This document shows, piece after piece, positions 1 to 10,190 of a DNA stretch of 16,868 nucleotides (positions within the stretch are counted from its first letter, which is position 1; each line of letters starts with the position of its first letter). The notes under the pieces were generated by a model. That model was not told where the DNA came from. It did not search any database and saw only the letters and a program-made list of their open reading frames with translations. The DNA is taken from the NCBI GenBank assembly GCA_023417665.1, contig JAEZFA010000281.1, positions 1-16,868 of the forward strand, in the 5' to 3' direction. The position numbers were made by a program, and so were the translations under genes. The DNA is from Pseudomonadota bacterium. Its GTDB lineage: Bacteria; Pseudomonadota; Alphaproteobacteria; Rhizobiales; Xanthobacteraceae.

Positions 1-1208
<1,208 letters not shown>

Positions 1209-1317
1209 CCGGATCTCCTGTTTTTATTGCGGATCGGCGTTCATGCCCCTTGGGCCGGACGCCAGCCGGAAATGTGGGAGCCGGGATGTGCGCCCGGCAG
1301 ACTGCGGCAAACTAACC

Positions 1318-1349
1318 CCTTCGCTGCGTCGCGACAAGCGCGGCGAAGG
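1318..1349 (-). terminator. Hairpin after gltX, possible terminator or gltA leader
   Basis: The gltX-gltA gap (1209-1376) holds an inverted repeat with outer arms CCTTCGC/GCGAAGG and inner arms CGCG/CGCG around a five-base loop, with a bulge on one side. It begins 28 bases after the gltX stop. It has no run of T after it on the minus strand, so it is a weak candidate for intrinsic termination. A second, smaller inverted repeat (GCCGGG, seven-base loop, CCCGGC) follows at 1280-1298. Both could instead belong to the gltA 5' leader. Confidence 0.35.
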
Positions 1350-1376
1350 CGCGGTTGTGCAAGCTTTTCAGCGATT

Positions 1377-2804
1377 TTACGCGGGTTTCTGCAGCTGATC
1401 GCGGAGCCTCGCGAGGCTCTCGTCCTTGCCGAGTACACTCAGGACATCGAAGATTCCCGGGGAGGTGGATTTGCCCGTCAGCGCCGCCCGCAAGGGCTGT
1501 GCGACGGCTCCGAGTTTCATCCCGAGTTCTTCCGCGAGCAACCGGACCGCCGCTTCGGTGCTTTGCGCCGACCAGGGTTCCGCGCGCTCCAACACCGGCA
1601 CGACCTTGTTCAGCGTATCGCGGCCCGTGCCCGCGAGCAGTGCCGAGGCTTTCTCGTCCATCGGGAGCGGGCGTTCCGCGAAGAGGAAGCTCGCGCCGTC
1701 GATCAGTTCGATGAGCGTTTTTGCGCGTTCCTTCAGGCCGGGCATGGCGGCGACGAGTTGCGCGCGGCGCGATTTCAGAAGGGCCGCAATGCGGCCGCCG
1801 CCCGGCAGGTCCGGCAGCAAGGCCTCGATCTGGCGCACGATTTCCTCGTCATCCATCGCGCGCAAATACTGGCCGTTGATGTTCTCGAGCTTCGCGAAGT
1901 CGAAGCGCGCGGCCGCGCGGCCGACCTTCGAGATGTCGAAGAGTTCGATCATTTCCTTCGTCGAGAACAGTTCCTGATCGCCGTGACTCCAGCCGAGACG
2001 CACGAGATAGTTGCGCAGCGCCTCCGGAACGTAGCCCATCGCGCGATAGGACTCGACGCCAAGCGCGCCGTGCCGCTTGGAGAGTTTCGCGCCGTCCGGC
2101 CCGTGAATGAGCGGAATATGGCCCATGCGCGGCACCTTCCAGCCGAGCGCTTCGTAAATCTGCGTCTGCCGTGCCGCGTTGGTCAGGTGATCGTCGCCGC
2201 GGATGATATGCGTGATGTTCATGTCGTGATCGTCGACCACGACCGAAAGCATGTAGGTCGGCGTTCCGTCGGAGCGCAGCAGCACTAGGTCGTCGAGATC
2301 CTTGTTGGGCCAGGTGACTTTGCCCTGCACGAGATCGTCGACCGTGGTTTCCCCTTGCTGCGGCGCCTTGAGCCGGATCACCGGCGAAACGCCGGCGGGT
2401 GCGTCGGCAGGGTCGCGGTCGCGCCAGCGGCCGTCATAACGCGGCGGCCGGCTTTCGGCGCGGGCCTTTTCGCGCATCTCCTCGAGTTCCTGCGGCGTGG
2501 CATAGCACTTGTAGGCGCGGCCAAGCGTAAGCAACGCCTCGGCAGCCTCCCGATGGCGGCTTGCCCGCGCGAACTGGAAAACCGTGTCGCCGTCCCAATC
2601 GAGGCCGAGCCATTGCATGCCGGCGATGATCGCGTCGATCGCTTCCTGCGTGGAGCGCTGGCGGTCGGTATCTTCGATCCGCAGCAGCATCTTGCCGCCG
2701 TGATGGCGGGCAAACAGCCAGTTGAAGAGTGCCGTGCGTGCGCCGCCGATATGCAGAAAGCCGGTCGGCGAGGGCGCGAAGCGGGTGATTACGGGTTCGG
2801 ACAT
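1377..2804 (-). CDS. gltX: Glutamyl-tRNA synthetase
   Basis: GltX is a class I aminoacyl-tRNA synthetase that attaches glutamate to tRNA-Glu in the cytoplasm. The product is 475 residues, normal for bacteria. The ATP-binding HIGH-type signature is HIGG at 18-21 (within FAPSPTGFLHIGGAR) and the KMSKS-type loop is KLSKR at 240-244. RGDDHLTNA and the C-terminal anticodon-binding region are also present. I chose the ATG at 2804 (MSEPVITRFAPSPTG) over an in-frame ATG at 2828 because family members begin just before this motif; neither start has a strong ribosome binding site. A -10-like TATGCT lies at 2844-2849 on this strand without a clear -35. Many Rhizobiales use a non-discriminating enzyme that also charges tRNA-Gln for GatCAB; that cannot be decided here. 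Confidence 0.96.
   Translation of the reverse strand: MSEPVITRFAPSPTGFLHIGGARTALFNWLFARHHGGKMLLRIEDTDRQRSTQEAIDAIIAGMQWLGLDWDGDTVFQFARASRHREAAEALLTLGRAYKCYATPQELEEMREKARAESRPPRYDGRWRDRDPADAPAGVSPVIRLKAPQQGETTVDDLVQGKVTWPNKDLDDLVLLRSDGTPTYMLSVVVDDHDMNITHIIRGDDHLTNAARQTQIYEALGWKVPRMGHIPLIHGPDGAKLSKRHGALGVESYRAMGYVPEALRNYLVRLGWSHGDQELFSTKEMIELFDISKVGRAAARFDFAKLENINGQYLRAMDDEEIVRQIEALLPDLPGGGRIAALLKSRRAQLVAAMPGLKERAKTLIELIDGASFLFAERPLPMDEKASALLAGTGRDTLNKVVPVLERAEPWSAQSTEAAVRLLAEELGMKLGAVAQPLRAALTGKSTSPGIFDVLSVLGKDESLARLRDQLQKPA
2379..2395. repeat. 17-base palindromic word, copy 1 (inside gltX)
   Basis: CACCGGCGAAACGCCGG, with arms CCGGCG/CGCCGG around AAA. The same 17 bases occur at 5140-5156 near the end of comEC. 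Here it lies in gltX and encodes AGVSPV on the minus strand. It may be coincidence in GC-rich coding sequence or a dispersed hairpin element. Confidence 0.5.
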
Positions 2805-2881
2805 CAGACTCGGAAGCGCATGAAACAAAACGGCGGCCCGTGTAGCATAGCGGGAAGGCTGCGAGTAGGGCGGGGAAACCT

Positions 2882-5185
2882 ATGGACGAGCCAGGACGCA
2901 GGCGGCGGCGCGCCGTCCGCGGCGCTGCGGCGGTGCCTGACACGGAAGCTGTGCCCGCTTCCGGACGCGAGGCGCGGCAGCTTGCGTTACGCGGGTGGTT
3001 TCGCGCCGCGCTCGCTGCGGAGGCCGAACAGGGCCGGCTTGCGCCCTGGCTTGCCGCCGGCTTTTGCGCCGGGGTGCTGCTCTATTTCCTTGCGCCGCAG
3101 GAGCCGTCCTGGTTCGCGGCGGTGACCGTCCTCGTGGGCCTTGGGTGGTCGGCCTATCTTTTGCGCGAGCGATTTGCCGCTGCGGCGGTTGTCCTCATGC
3201 TGGCTTCCATCGCCGCGGGCTTTGCGACCGGCGCGGTGCGTGGAGCAATGGTCTGGCACCCCGTGCTGACGGCACCGACGGCTACACTCACGCTGCAAGG
3301 ATTCGTCGAGGCGCGGGATTCCAGCGCCCGTTCCGACCGGATCGTGCTTCGCGTGACCAGGACCGATCCGAAAGCGCGGCAGCCGGTGCCCGAGCGCGTA
3401 CGGATCGCCTTCCGCAAGGGCGCGGCGCCGCAGGTCGGGGAGCACGTCGAGCTTCGCGCGAGATTGCGTCCGCTGGTCGGCCCGGTCCGGCCCGGCGGTT
3501 ACGACTTCGCGATCGGCGCCTATTTTTCCGGGCTTGGCGCTACCGGGTTTGCGCTCGGCAAGAGCAAGGCCGTTGCGAGCGAGACGGCCGTGCCTCTCGC
3601 GATCCAATTCAACGCCCGGATCGACCGGCTGCGCCGTTCGCTCGCGGAACGAATCCGGCTGACACTGCCGGGTGACGCGGGCGCCATCGCGGCAGCGCTG
3701 GTGACGGGGATTCGCGATCACATTTCGCATGAGGCCAACGAGGCCATGCGTATTTCCGGCCTCTATCACGTTATCTCGATCTCCGGGCTGCACATGGCGC
3801 TGGTGGCGGGCGTGCTGTTCGCTTTCGCCCGCGGCGGCATGGCGCTCGTGCCCATGCTGGCGCTGCGGCGACCGATCAAGAAATACGCGGCGGTGCTCGC
3901 GCTGATTGGCGTCACGTTCTACCTCGTGCTTTCGGGTGCTGAAGTCGCGACCCAGCGCTCCTACATCATGATCGCGATCGTGCTCGCCGGCGTGATCGTG
4001 GATCGTCCGGCCCTGACGCTACGAACGCTCGCTGCGGCGGTGGTCGTGACGTTAATCGTCTCGCCGGAAGCGGTGCTCAATCCGGGTTTTCAGATGTCCT
4101 TCGCCGCCACGCTTGCGCTCATCAGTTTCTACGAGCGCTGGGTGCCGCTGATTGCCACGCCGCCGGCGAGGGGAGCATCGGCGGTCGGTGCTTTTGCGGT
4201 TCGTTCCAGCCGATGGCTGGTGCTTGGTGCTGCAACCTCGCTGATCGCCGGCGTTGCGACCGCAATCTACGCGGCGTTCCATTTCTATCGCTTCGCGCCC
4301 TATGGCGTGCTCGCGAATGTCGCGGCCATGCCGATGATCGGGCTCGTCATCATGCCGGGCGCGTTGCTTGGCGTGCTGCTTCTGCCGTTCGGTTTCGATT
4401 TCATCGGCTGGACCATGATGGGCTACGGCATCGAAGGCATGATCGCGGTTGCGAGTTTCGTCAGCGCAATGGCGGGCGCGGAGGGGCGGATTGCGGCATT
4501 CGGCGGAATGGCCCTGCTCGCGGGCACGCTCGCGCTGCTTCTGTTCTCGATCCCCGCGACCTGGCTGCGTCTCGCGGGAATCCCGTTTGCGCTGTTCGCC
4601 GCGTACCTGATGTGGAACGGACCGCGCTACGACGTGCTGATCGGAAGCGAAGGCGACATCGTTGCGATCCGTAGCGGCGACGGCCGGCTTGCGATCCATG
4701 CGCTGCGGAGCAACCGCTTCACACGGGAAAACTGGCTTGCCGCGGAAGGACTGCCGCCGGAGTTCACAACGCAGGCCGCGCTACCTTTTGTCTGCGATGC
4801 CGTGGGCTGCGTCGGAAAGCTCGCCGACGGCGCGCTGGTTGCGATTGCAAAGAATGCCGCTTCGCTGCTGGAAGATTGCGGAAGGGCTGCGCTCGTCATC
4901 ACCGCGCGTGCGGCTCCCGAGAACTGCACGTCGCCCGTGATCGACCGGCGGGCGCTCGCCGCGACGGGTGCGCTGGCGCTACGCCGTACTGCGACCGGGT
5001 GGGAGGCAATTGCGTCGCGTGCGCTACACGCGGACCGTCCGTGGTTCGGTCGCAGGTACGGCCCGGATGAAAATGCGCTCCAGCGTCTTCATCGTTCAAT
5101 GCCGAAGACCACCGTTCCGCTCGCGCCGCCGCCTGAACTCACCGGCGAAACGCCGGTGCCTGACGCCGACGATCCGGATCAGTAG
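2882..5185 (+). CDS. comEC: ComEC/Rec2-family DNA uptake channel protein
   Basis: ComEC forms the inner-membrane channel for single-stranded DNA during natural transformation. The product is 767 residues. An Arg-rich head is followed by membrane segments at about 55-120, a soluble OB-like (DUF4131) region at about 130-235, and the Competence domain from about 265 to 590, with the hallmark ISISGLHM at 298-305, RSYIM and a polytopic membrane core. Residues 605-767 are soluble, where many ComEC proteins carry a metallo-beta-lactamase nuclease domain; I see no HxHxDH metal site, so that domain is absent or degenerate. The start is the ATG at 2882, preceded by CGGGGAAA. It is divergent from gltX (77-base gap) and overlaps the lexA 3' end by 7 bases. 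Whether the organism is transformable is unknown. Confidence 0.92.
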   Translation: MDEPGRRRRRAVRGAAAVPDTEAVPASGREARQLALRGWFRAALAAEAEQGRLAPWLAAGFCAGVLLYFLAPQEPSWFAAVTVLVGLGWSAYLLRERFAAAAVVLMLASIAAGFATGAVRGAMVWHPVLTAPTATLTLQGFVEARDSSARSDRIVLRVTRTDPKARQPVPERVRIAFRKGAAPQVGEHVELRARLRPLVGPVRPGGYDFAIGAYFSGLGATGFALGKSKAVASETAVPLAIQFNARIDRLRRSLAERIRLTLPGDAGAIAAALVTGIRDHISHEANEAMRISGLYHVISISGLHMALVAGVLFAFARGGMALVPMLALRRPIKKYAAVLALIGVTFYLVLSGAEVATQRSYIMIAIVLAGVIVDRPALTLRTLAAAVVVTLIVSPEAVLNPGFQMSFAATLALISFYERWVPLIATPPARGASAVGAFAVRSSRWLVLGAATSLIAGVATAIYAAFHFYRFAPYGVLANVAAMPMIGLVIMPGALLGVLLLPFGFDFIGWTMMGYGIEGMIAVASFVSAMAGAEGRIAAFGGMALLAGTLALLLFSIPATWLRLAGIPFALFAAYLMWNGPRYDVLIGSEGDIVAIRSGDGRLAIHALRSNRFTRENWLAAEGLPPEFTTQAALPFVCDAVGCVGKLADGALVAIAKNAASLLEDCGRAALVITARAAPENCTSPVIDRRALAATGALALRRTATGWEAIASRALHADRPWFGRRYGPDENALQRLHRSMPKTTVPLAPPPELTGETPVPDADDPDQ
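5140..5158. repeat. Perfect inverted repeat near comEC/lexA ends (palindromic word, copy 2)
   Basis: Arms CACCGGCG/CGCCGGTG, eight perfect pairs around an AAA loop. It lies in the last codons of comEC (encoding TGETPV) and 20 bases past the lexA stop on the opposite strand. Its first 17 bases repeat the gltX copy at 2379. No T-run follows on either strand, so it is not a classical terminator, but it could form a stable 3' stem on either transcript. Confidence 0.6.
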
Positions 5186-5892
5186 CGGCGGTAAATGCCG
5201 ACGAGCTTGCCCTGAATCTGCACGCGGTCCGGGCCGAAGATCCGTGTCTCGTAGGCCGGGTTGGCGGCCTCGAGCGCAATGGAGGCGCCCTTTTTGCGAA
5301 GGCGCTTCAGCGTCGCTTCCTCGGAGTCGACGAGGGCCACGACAATGTCGCCGGTGTCGGCGATATCGGCCTTCTTGATCAGCGCGAGATCGCCTTCGAG
5401 GATGCCGGCTTCGATCATGGAGTCACCCTTGACCTCGAGCGCGTAATGCTCGCCGGTCGAAAGCATCTCCGGCGGCACATGAACGGTATGGCTCCGGCTC
5501 TGGATGGCCTCGATCGGCGTGCCGGCGGCGATGCGGCCCATGACCGGAATGGCGATCGGACGCGTTCCGCCGTCTTCCTTGTCCGACGGCACCTTGGCGA
5601 CCTTGCCGAGCGAGCCTTCGATGACGTTCGGGGAAAAGCCGCCGCGGTTGCGGGGGCTGCCCATGGCGGGCGCCACCGTTTCGGGGAGGCGGATGACTTC
5701 CCGCGCCCGGGCGCGGTTCGGCAGGCGGCGGATGAAGCCGCGCTCCTCCAGGGCGGTAATCAGGCGATGAATGCCGGACTTGGAGCGCAGGTCGAGCGCG
5801 TCTTTCATCTCGTCGAAGGAGGGCGGCACGCCGGTTTCCTTCAGGCGTTCATGGATGAAGCGCAGCAGCTCGTACTGTTTTCGGGTTAGCAT
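5179..5892 (-). CDS. lexA: LexA, SOS-response repressor and self-cleaving protease
   Basis: LexA represses DNA-damage genes and cleaves itself when RecA is activated. The product is 237 residues. The N-terminal winged-helix DNA-binding domain (1-70, MLTRKQYELLRFI) is followed by a linker and the S24 peptidase domain. The cleavage site is Ala123-Gly124 in GRIAAGTP; the catalytic pair is Ser158 in KGDSMIE and Lys196 in EEATLKRL. The frame extends upstream to 6051, but the ATG at 5892 matches the conserved alphaproteobacterial start and the upstream part would cover the promoter and SOS box. The linker is somewhat longer than in E. coli (202 aa), as is usual in this class. It is tail to tail with comEC, overlapping by 7 bases. 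Autoregulation is supported by the LexA box at 5964-5978. Confidence 0.97.
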   Translation of the reverse strand: MLTRKQYELLRFIHERLKETGVPPSFDEMKDALDLRSKSGIHRLITALEERGFIRRLPNRARAREVIRLPETVAPAMGSPRNRGGFSPNVIEGSLGKVAKVPSDKEDGGTRPIAIPVMGRIAAGTPIEAIQSRSHTVHVPPEMLSTGEHYALEVKGDSMIEAGILEGDLALIKKADIADTGDIVVALVDSEEATLKRLRKKGASIALEAANPAYETRIFGPDRVQIQGKLVGIYRRY

Positions 5893-5954
5893 CTCGAATT
5901 CCTTGCCGTTCGGGCCCGGTTCCGGCACCCGCGAGTCGGTACAAATCAGGAACG

Positions 5955-5983
5955 GGTGTATCTGTTCTAGTTGTGTTCTGCAA
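5955..5983 (-). promoter_or_regulatory. Candidate lexA promoter
   Basis: On the minus strand a -35-like TTGCAG (5978-5983) is followed after 17 bases by a weak -10-like TACACC (5955-5960). The LexA box lies within this spacer, so bound repressor would block RNA polymerase. The hexamers alone are modest; the position supports the call. Confidence 0.45.
5964..5978 (+). promoter_or_regulatory. LexA (SOS) box of lexA
   Basis: GTTCTAGTTGTGTTC is an exact match to the alphaproteobacterial LexA operator GTTC-N7-GTTC, a direct repeat. It is 72 bases upstream of the lexA start codon and overlaps the core promoter candidate. This implies negative autoregulation and induction by DNA damage. It is the only convincing SOS box I found in the window. 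Confidence 0.88.
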
Positions 5984-6002
5984 GGATTAAGATCGTGTAA
6001 AG

Positions 6003-6040
6003 CCGGCGGCGCCGGGTGCGGAAGACCGTCTGCGGTCCGC
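6003..6040 (-). terminator. Two hairpins after moeA, possible terminator
   Basis: Starting 7 bases past the moeA stop, the minus strand can form a hairpin (GCG plus GACCG paired with CGGTC plus CGC, with a small bulge). A second short one follows (CCGGC/GCCGG, three-base loop), and then CTTTA. The T-run is short, so this is a weak intrinsic terminator at best. It would separate the trp-moa block from lexA, which has its own promoter just downstream. Confidence 0.4.
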
Positions 6041-6047
6041 TTTTCGA

Positions 6048-7254
6048 TCAATCGAGCGGAATGATTTCGCAGTGATCGCCGGCTTTCGCCGCCGGTGCGT
6101 TCGGGGCACGGAGAAGCAGGCAGTCGGCTTTCGCAAGGACCGAAGTGAAGGAACTGTCCTGCGATTTTTTGAGGAACGGCATGACGACGCGGCGGCCTTC
6201 GCCGTCGAAATGCGAGGCGGAACGGATGTAATCCGCGCGGTGGTCGTTCTCCCAGAGATCAATCCCCAGCACGGCGGGTTGCGTTTGCTGCACCGGCCGG
6301 TTGTGCCCCTGCAGTCGGCGAAGCAGCGGCACGAGAAAGATCACGCTGCACACATAAGTCGAAACCGGATTGCCGGGCAGACCAAGAAGCCGCGCGTTCC
6401 CGAGGCTGCCGGAAAGCGTCGGCTTGCCGGGCCGCAGCGCGATGCGATGAAAATCGACAGTCGCGCCCGCGCGGTCCAGTGCAGGGCGGATCAGGTCATG
6501 CTCGCCCACCGAAGCGCCGCCGAGCGTGACGATGACGTCGGCGGTTTCCTTTGCACCTTCGATGACGGTGGAGATCAGATCGAGATCGTCCTTGAGCACG
6601 CGGGCATCGACGACGACCGCGCCTTCCGCCGCGCATAGTGCGGCGACCGAATAATGATTGGACGCGACGATCCGCTCCGGCGGGCCGCCGGCACCCGGCG
6701 CGACCAGTTCGTCGCCGGTGGAGAAGATCGCAACGCGAGGGCGCCTGGCGCAGACGAGCGTCGCATGGTCCATCGCAGCGGCAAGCCCGACTATGCGCGG
6801 CGTCAGCCGTTCACCTTTCTTCAGGATTACGTCGCCTTCGCGGAAATCGACGCCAGCGGGCCGAACATTCTTGCCCGGTTCATAGGCCGCGAGTACGACG
6901 CGGTCGCCATCGCGGGTTGCGGACTCCTGCTCGACGACGACATCCGCACCGGTCGGCACGACAGCCCCGGTGAAAATACGCGCCGCTTCGCCTGCCTGCA
7001 GCGTGCGGTCGAGCTTGTGACCGGCCGCCGCCTCGCCGATGACTTTCAGCGCTTGCTGCGTTGAAAGGTCCGCGGCGCGGGCGGCATAGCCATCCATCGC
7101 GGAAACATCGAACGGCGGCTGCGAGCGCAGCGCCTTTACATCCGCAGCAAGTATGCGGCCTGCGGCCTGTTCGAGCGGCACGGATTCCGCAGCAAGCGGC
7201 ACGGCGCCCGCGACGACCTGTTCCAGCGCCTGCGCGACCGGAACGAGTGCGGGC

Positions 7255-7274
<20 letters not shown>
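6048..7274 (-). CDS. moeA: Molybdopterin molybdenumtransferase MoeA
   Basis: MoeA inserts molybdate into adenylylated molybdopterin, the last step of molybdenum cofactor synthesis. The product is 408 residues, the usual size. Conserved segments are visible: SAMDGYA (58-64), FTGAVVPTGADVV (101-113), STGDEL (185-190), LGGASVGEHD (251-260) and LGLPGNPVS (297-305). The equivalents of E. coli Asp59, Thr100, Glu188 and Asp259 appear present. The start is a GTG. The first candidate, at 7274, overlaps moaC by 20 bases; an in-frame GTG at 7265 would overlap by 11. Neither has a clear ribosome binding site, so translation is probably coupled to moaC. It is the last gene of the trp-moa block before lexA. 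Confidence 0.95.
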
Positions 7275-7727
<453 letters not shown>

Positions 7728-7731
<4 letters not shown>

Positions 7732-8543
7732 TGGGCGCTCGCTTTCAGCGGCGTCTTTGTGAGGAGCGCGTGGGTCGCGGCTTCGACATCCGCCTGACGC
7801 ATCAGGCTCTCGCCGATCAGGAAGGTGTTGACGTTGACACGCGAGAGGCGGGCGAGATCGTCAGGCGTGAACAGGCCGCTTTCGCCGACGACGATGCGGT
7901 CGCCGGTGATTTTCGGCGCGAGTTCTTCGGTGGTTTCGAGCCTGGTCTCGAAGGTGCGCAGATTGCGGTTGTTGATTCCGATCAGCTTGCCGCCGAGCTT
8001 CAACGCGCGCTCGAGTTCGGCGGCATCGTGCACTTCGATCAGCGCGTCCATGCCGTAGCTTGCGGCGGCGGCGAACAGGTCGGCGGCAATGAAGTCATCG
8101 ACCGCCGCCATGATGATCAGGATGCAGTCGGCTTCAAGCGCGCGGGCTTCGGCCACCTGATAGGTGTCGTAGAAGAAATCCTTGCGGATTGCGGGCAGCT
8201 TCGTGGCGTTGCGCGCGGCGGTCAGAAACTCCGGCGCGCCCTGAAACGAGGGCGTGTCGGTCAGCACCGAAAGACAGGCCGCGCCGCCGGCTTCATAGGC
8301 TTTCGCGAGCGACGGCGGATCGAAGTCGGCGCGGATCAGGCCTTTCGATGGGCTCGCCTTCTTGATTTCCGCAATCAGCGCATAGTCGCCGCGCGTGAGT
8401 TTCGCTTCGATCGACTGGATGAAGCCGCGGGGCGCGGGCTTCGCCTTCGCTTCGGCTTCGATCGCGCCGAAGGTGCGTTCGCGCTTTGCCTTTTCGATTT
8501 CCTCGCGCTTGTAAGCGCCGATTTTTTCGAGAATGTCGCTCAT
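7728..8543 (-). CDS. trpC: Indole-3-glycerol-phosphate synthase
   Basis: TrpC closes the indole ring: it turns the carboxyphenylamino-deoxyribulose phosphate made by TrpF into indole-3-glycerol phosphate. The product is 271 residues, a single-domain enzyme not fused to TrpF. The (beta/alpha)8 barrel signatures are present: EIKKASPSKG (59-68), IRKDFFYD (119-126, with Lys121 as the likely general acid), LIEVHD (168-173, Glu170), GINNRNL (189-195) and VGESG (219-223). The start ATG overlaps the trpD stop (ATGA) and the stop overlaps the moaC start, so it is tightly coupled on both sides. No strong ribosome binding site is seen, consistent with coupling. trpF must lie elsewhere. Confidence 0.97.
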
Positions 8544-9556
8544 GCCGATTTCGATACCGCGACGAGTTTATCGAGCCGCGCCTTCGCACTGCCGCTTTCA
8601 ATGGATTTCGCGGCGAGCGCGGCCGCGTCCTTGAGGTTGTCGGCCTTGCCCGCGACCAGGAGCGCGGCGGCGGCGTTGAATACGGCGACTTCGCGGAACG
8701 GTCCGACCTGACCGTCGAGGACCGCGCGCAACGCCTCGGCGTTGTAAATCGCTTCGCCGCCCTTCAATTCGCCGGGCTTAGTCGATTTCAGGCCTGCGTC
8801 CGCGGGAGAAATGTCGAACGTCCTGACGGTGCCGCCGGAAAGTTCGGCGACGTGCGTGATGCCGGTCGTCGTGATTTCGTCGAGGCCGTCGGAGCCGTGC
8901 ACGTCCCAGGCCTTATCCGAGCCCTGCGCACCGAGCACTTTCGCGAGCGGTTCGATCCAGTGCCGCGCGAAGACGCCGACCATCTGCCGCTTTACGCCGG
9001 CCGGATTGGAGAGCGGGCCCAGCAGATTAAAGATCGTGCGGGTCGCGAGTTCGACGCGGGTCGGGCCGACATGCTTCATCGCTGGATGATGGGACGGCGC
9101 AAACATGAAGCCGATGCCGGCCTGTTTGATGCAGGTCGCAATCCCCTCCGGCCGGAGTTCGATATTCACGCCAAGCGCGGACAGGACGTCGGCCGCGCCG
9201 GATTTCGACGACAGCGCGCGGTTGCCGTGCTTCGCAACCGGGACGCCGGCACCCGCGACGATGAAGGCCGCGCAGGTCGAAATATTGTAGCTGCCGGCGG
9301 CATCGCCTCCGGTGCCGACCACGTCCACCGCATCGGCGGGCGCGGTGACCGGCGTCATCTTGGCGCGCATGGTGGACACGGCACCGGCGATTTCCTCGAC
9401 CGTTTCGCCGCGGACGCGAAGGCCCATGAGAAACGCGCCCATCTGCGAGGGCGTCGCTTCGCCCGACATCATCTTGTCGAAGGCGTGCGCGGATTCTTCC
9501 TGCGTGAGCGAAGCACCGGTCGCGACCTTGCCGATCAATGCGCGAAATTTTTCCAT
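8540..9556 (-). CDS. trpD: Anthranilate phosphoribosyltransferase
   Basis: TrpD joins anthranilate to PRPP, the second committed step of tryptophan synthesis. The product is 338 residues, not fused to TrpG. The PRPP-binding GTGGD is at 81-85, with NIST following, and KHGNRA at 109-114 contributes to anthranilate binding. I chose the ATG at 9556 (MEKFRALIGKV), which has a ribosome binding site AGAGGA seven bases upstream overlapping the trpG stop region. The longer frame to 9613 would run into trpG and adds an Arg-rich head not expected in the family. It starts 10 bases after trpG and overlaps trpC by 4 bases. Confidence 0.97.
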   Translation of the reverse strand: MEKFRALIGKVATGASLTQEESAHAFDKMMSGEATPSQMGAFLMGLRVRGETVEEIAGAVSTMRAKMTPVTAPADAVDVVGTGGDAAGSYNISTCAAFIVAGAGVPVAKHGNRALSSKSGAADVLSALGVNIELRPEGIATCIKQAGIGFMFAPSHHPAMKHVGPTRVELATRTIFNLLGPLSNPAGVKRQMVGVFARHWIEPLAKVLGAQGSDKAWDVHGSDGLDEITTTGITHVAELSGGTVRTFDISPADAGLKSTKPGELKGGEAIYNAEALRAVLDGQVGPFREVAVFNAAAALLVAGKADNLKDAAALAAKSIESGSAKARLDKLVAVSKSA

Positions 9557-9566
9557 TGCAATTCCT

Positions 9567-10175
9567 CTAGTCGCGCTTGCCAGTTTTCTTCGCCGCGTTC
9601 CACGCGGCGGCAAGATCGAGAAAATTCTTCAGGATCACGCGGCCGTGCTCGGACGCGATGCTTTCGGGGTGAAACTGCACGCCGTGCACCGGATGCTCTT
9701 TGTGCGACAGCGACATGACCAGGCCATCGTCGGTCTGCGCCGTCACCTTCAGGTCCTTCGGCATGGTGTCGCGATCGACCACGAGCGAGTGATAGCGGGT
9801 CGCCTGAAACGGCCCGTTGATGCCGCGCATGACGCCTTCGCCCGAATGTTTCACGAGCGAGAGCTTGCCGTGCACGGGCGAGGGCGCGCGCACCACATCG
9901 CCGCCGTAGGCCTGTCCGATCGACTGCTGGCCGAGACAGACCCCGAAGATCGGCGTTTCGCTGCCGAGCTTCTCGATCACCTCAAGGCAGATGCCGGCCT
10001 CGTTCGGCGTGCAGGGGCCGGGCGAAAGCACGATCGCGTCGGGCTTTTTGTCCTTGAGTTCGTCGACCGTGATCGCATCATTCCTGTAGACGTCCACGTC
10101 AGCGCCGAGTTCGCCTAGGTAATGGACGAGATTCCAGGTGAAGCTGTCGTAGTTGTCGATCAGGGCGATTTTCAT
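9567..10175 (-). CDS. trpG: Anthranilate synthase component II (glutamine amidotransferase)
   Basis: TrpG releases ammonia from glutamine and passes it to TrpE, which makes anthranilate from chorismate. The product is 202 residues, a class I glutamine amidotransferase with Cys80 in GVCLGQQ, His169 and Glu171 in VQFHPES, and the oxyanion segment LSPGPCTP (50-57). It could also serve 4-amino-4-deoxychorismate synthase (PabA role), as some bacteria share this subunit. The ATG at 10175 fits the family (MKIALIDNYDSFTWNL) but has no obvious ribosome binding site. The 85 bases upstream are rich in short hairpins. It is separated from trpE by a membrane-protein gene, which is unusual. Confidence 0.96.
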   Translation of the reverse strand: MKIALIDNYDSFTWNLVHYLGELGADVDVYRNDAITVDELKDKKPDAIVLSPGPCTPNEAGICLEVIEKLGSETPIFGVCLGQQSIGQAYGGDVVRAPSPVHGKLSLVKHSGEGVMRGINGPFQATRYHSLVVDRDTMPKDLKVTAQTDDGLVMSLSHKEHPVHGVQFHPESIASEHGRVILKNFLDLAAAWNAAKKTGKRD

Positions 10176-10190
10176 GGGGCTCGGCTCGGA

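Noticed and set aside
5893..6051. N-terminal extension of lexA by 53 residues
   Set aside because: It would translate through the SOS box and promoter, and the family begins at MLTRKQ.
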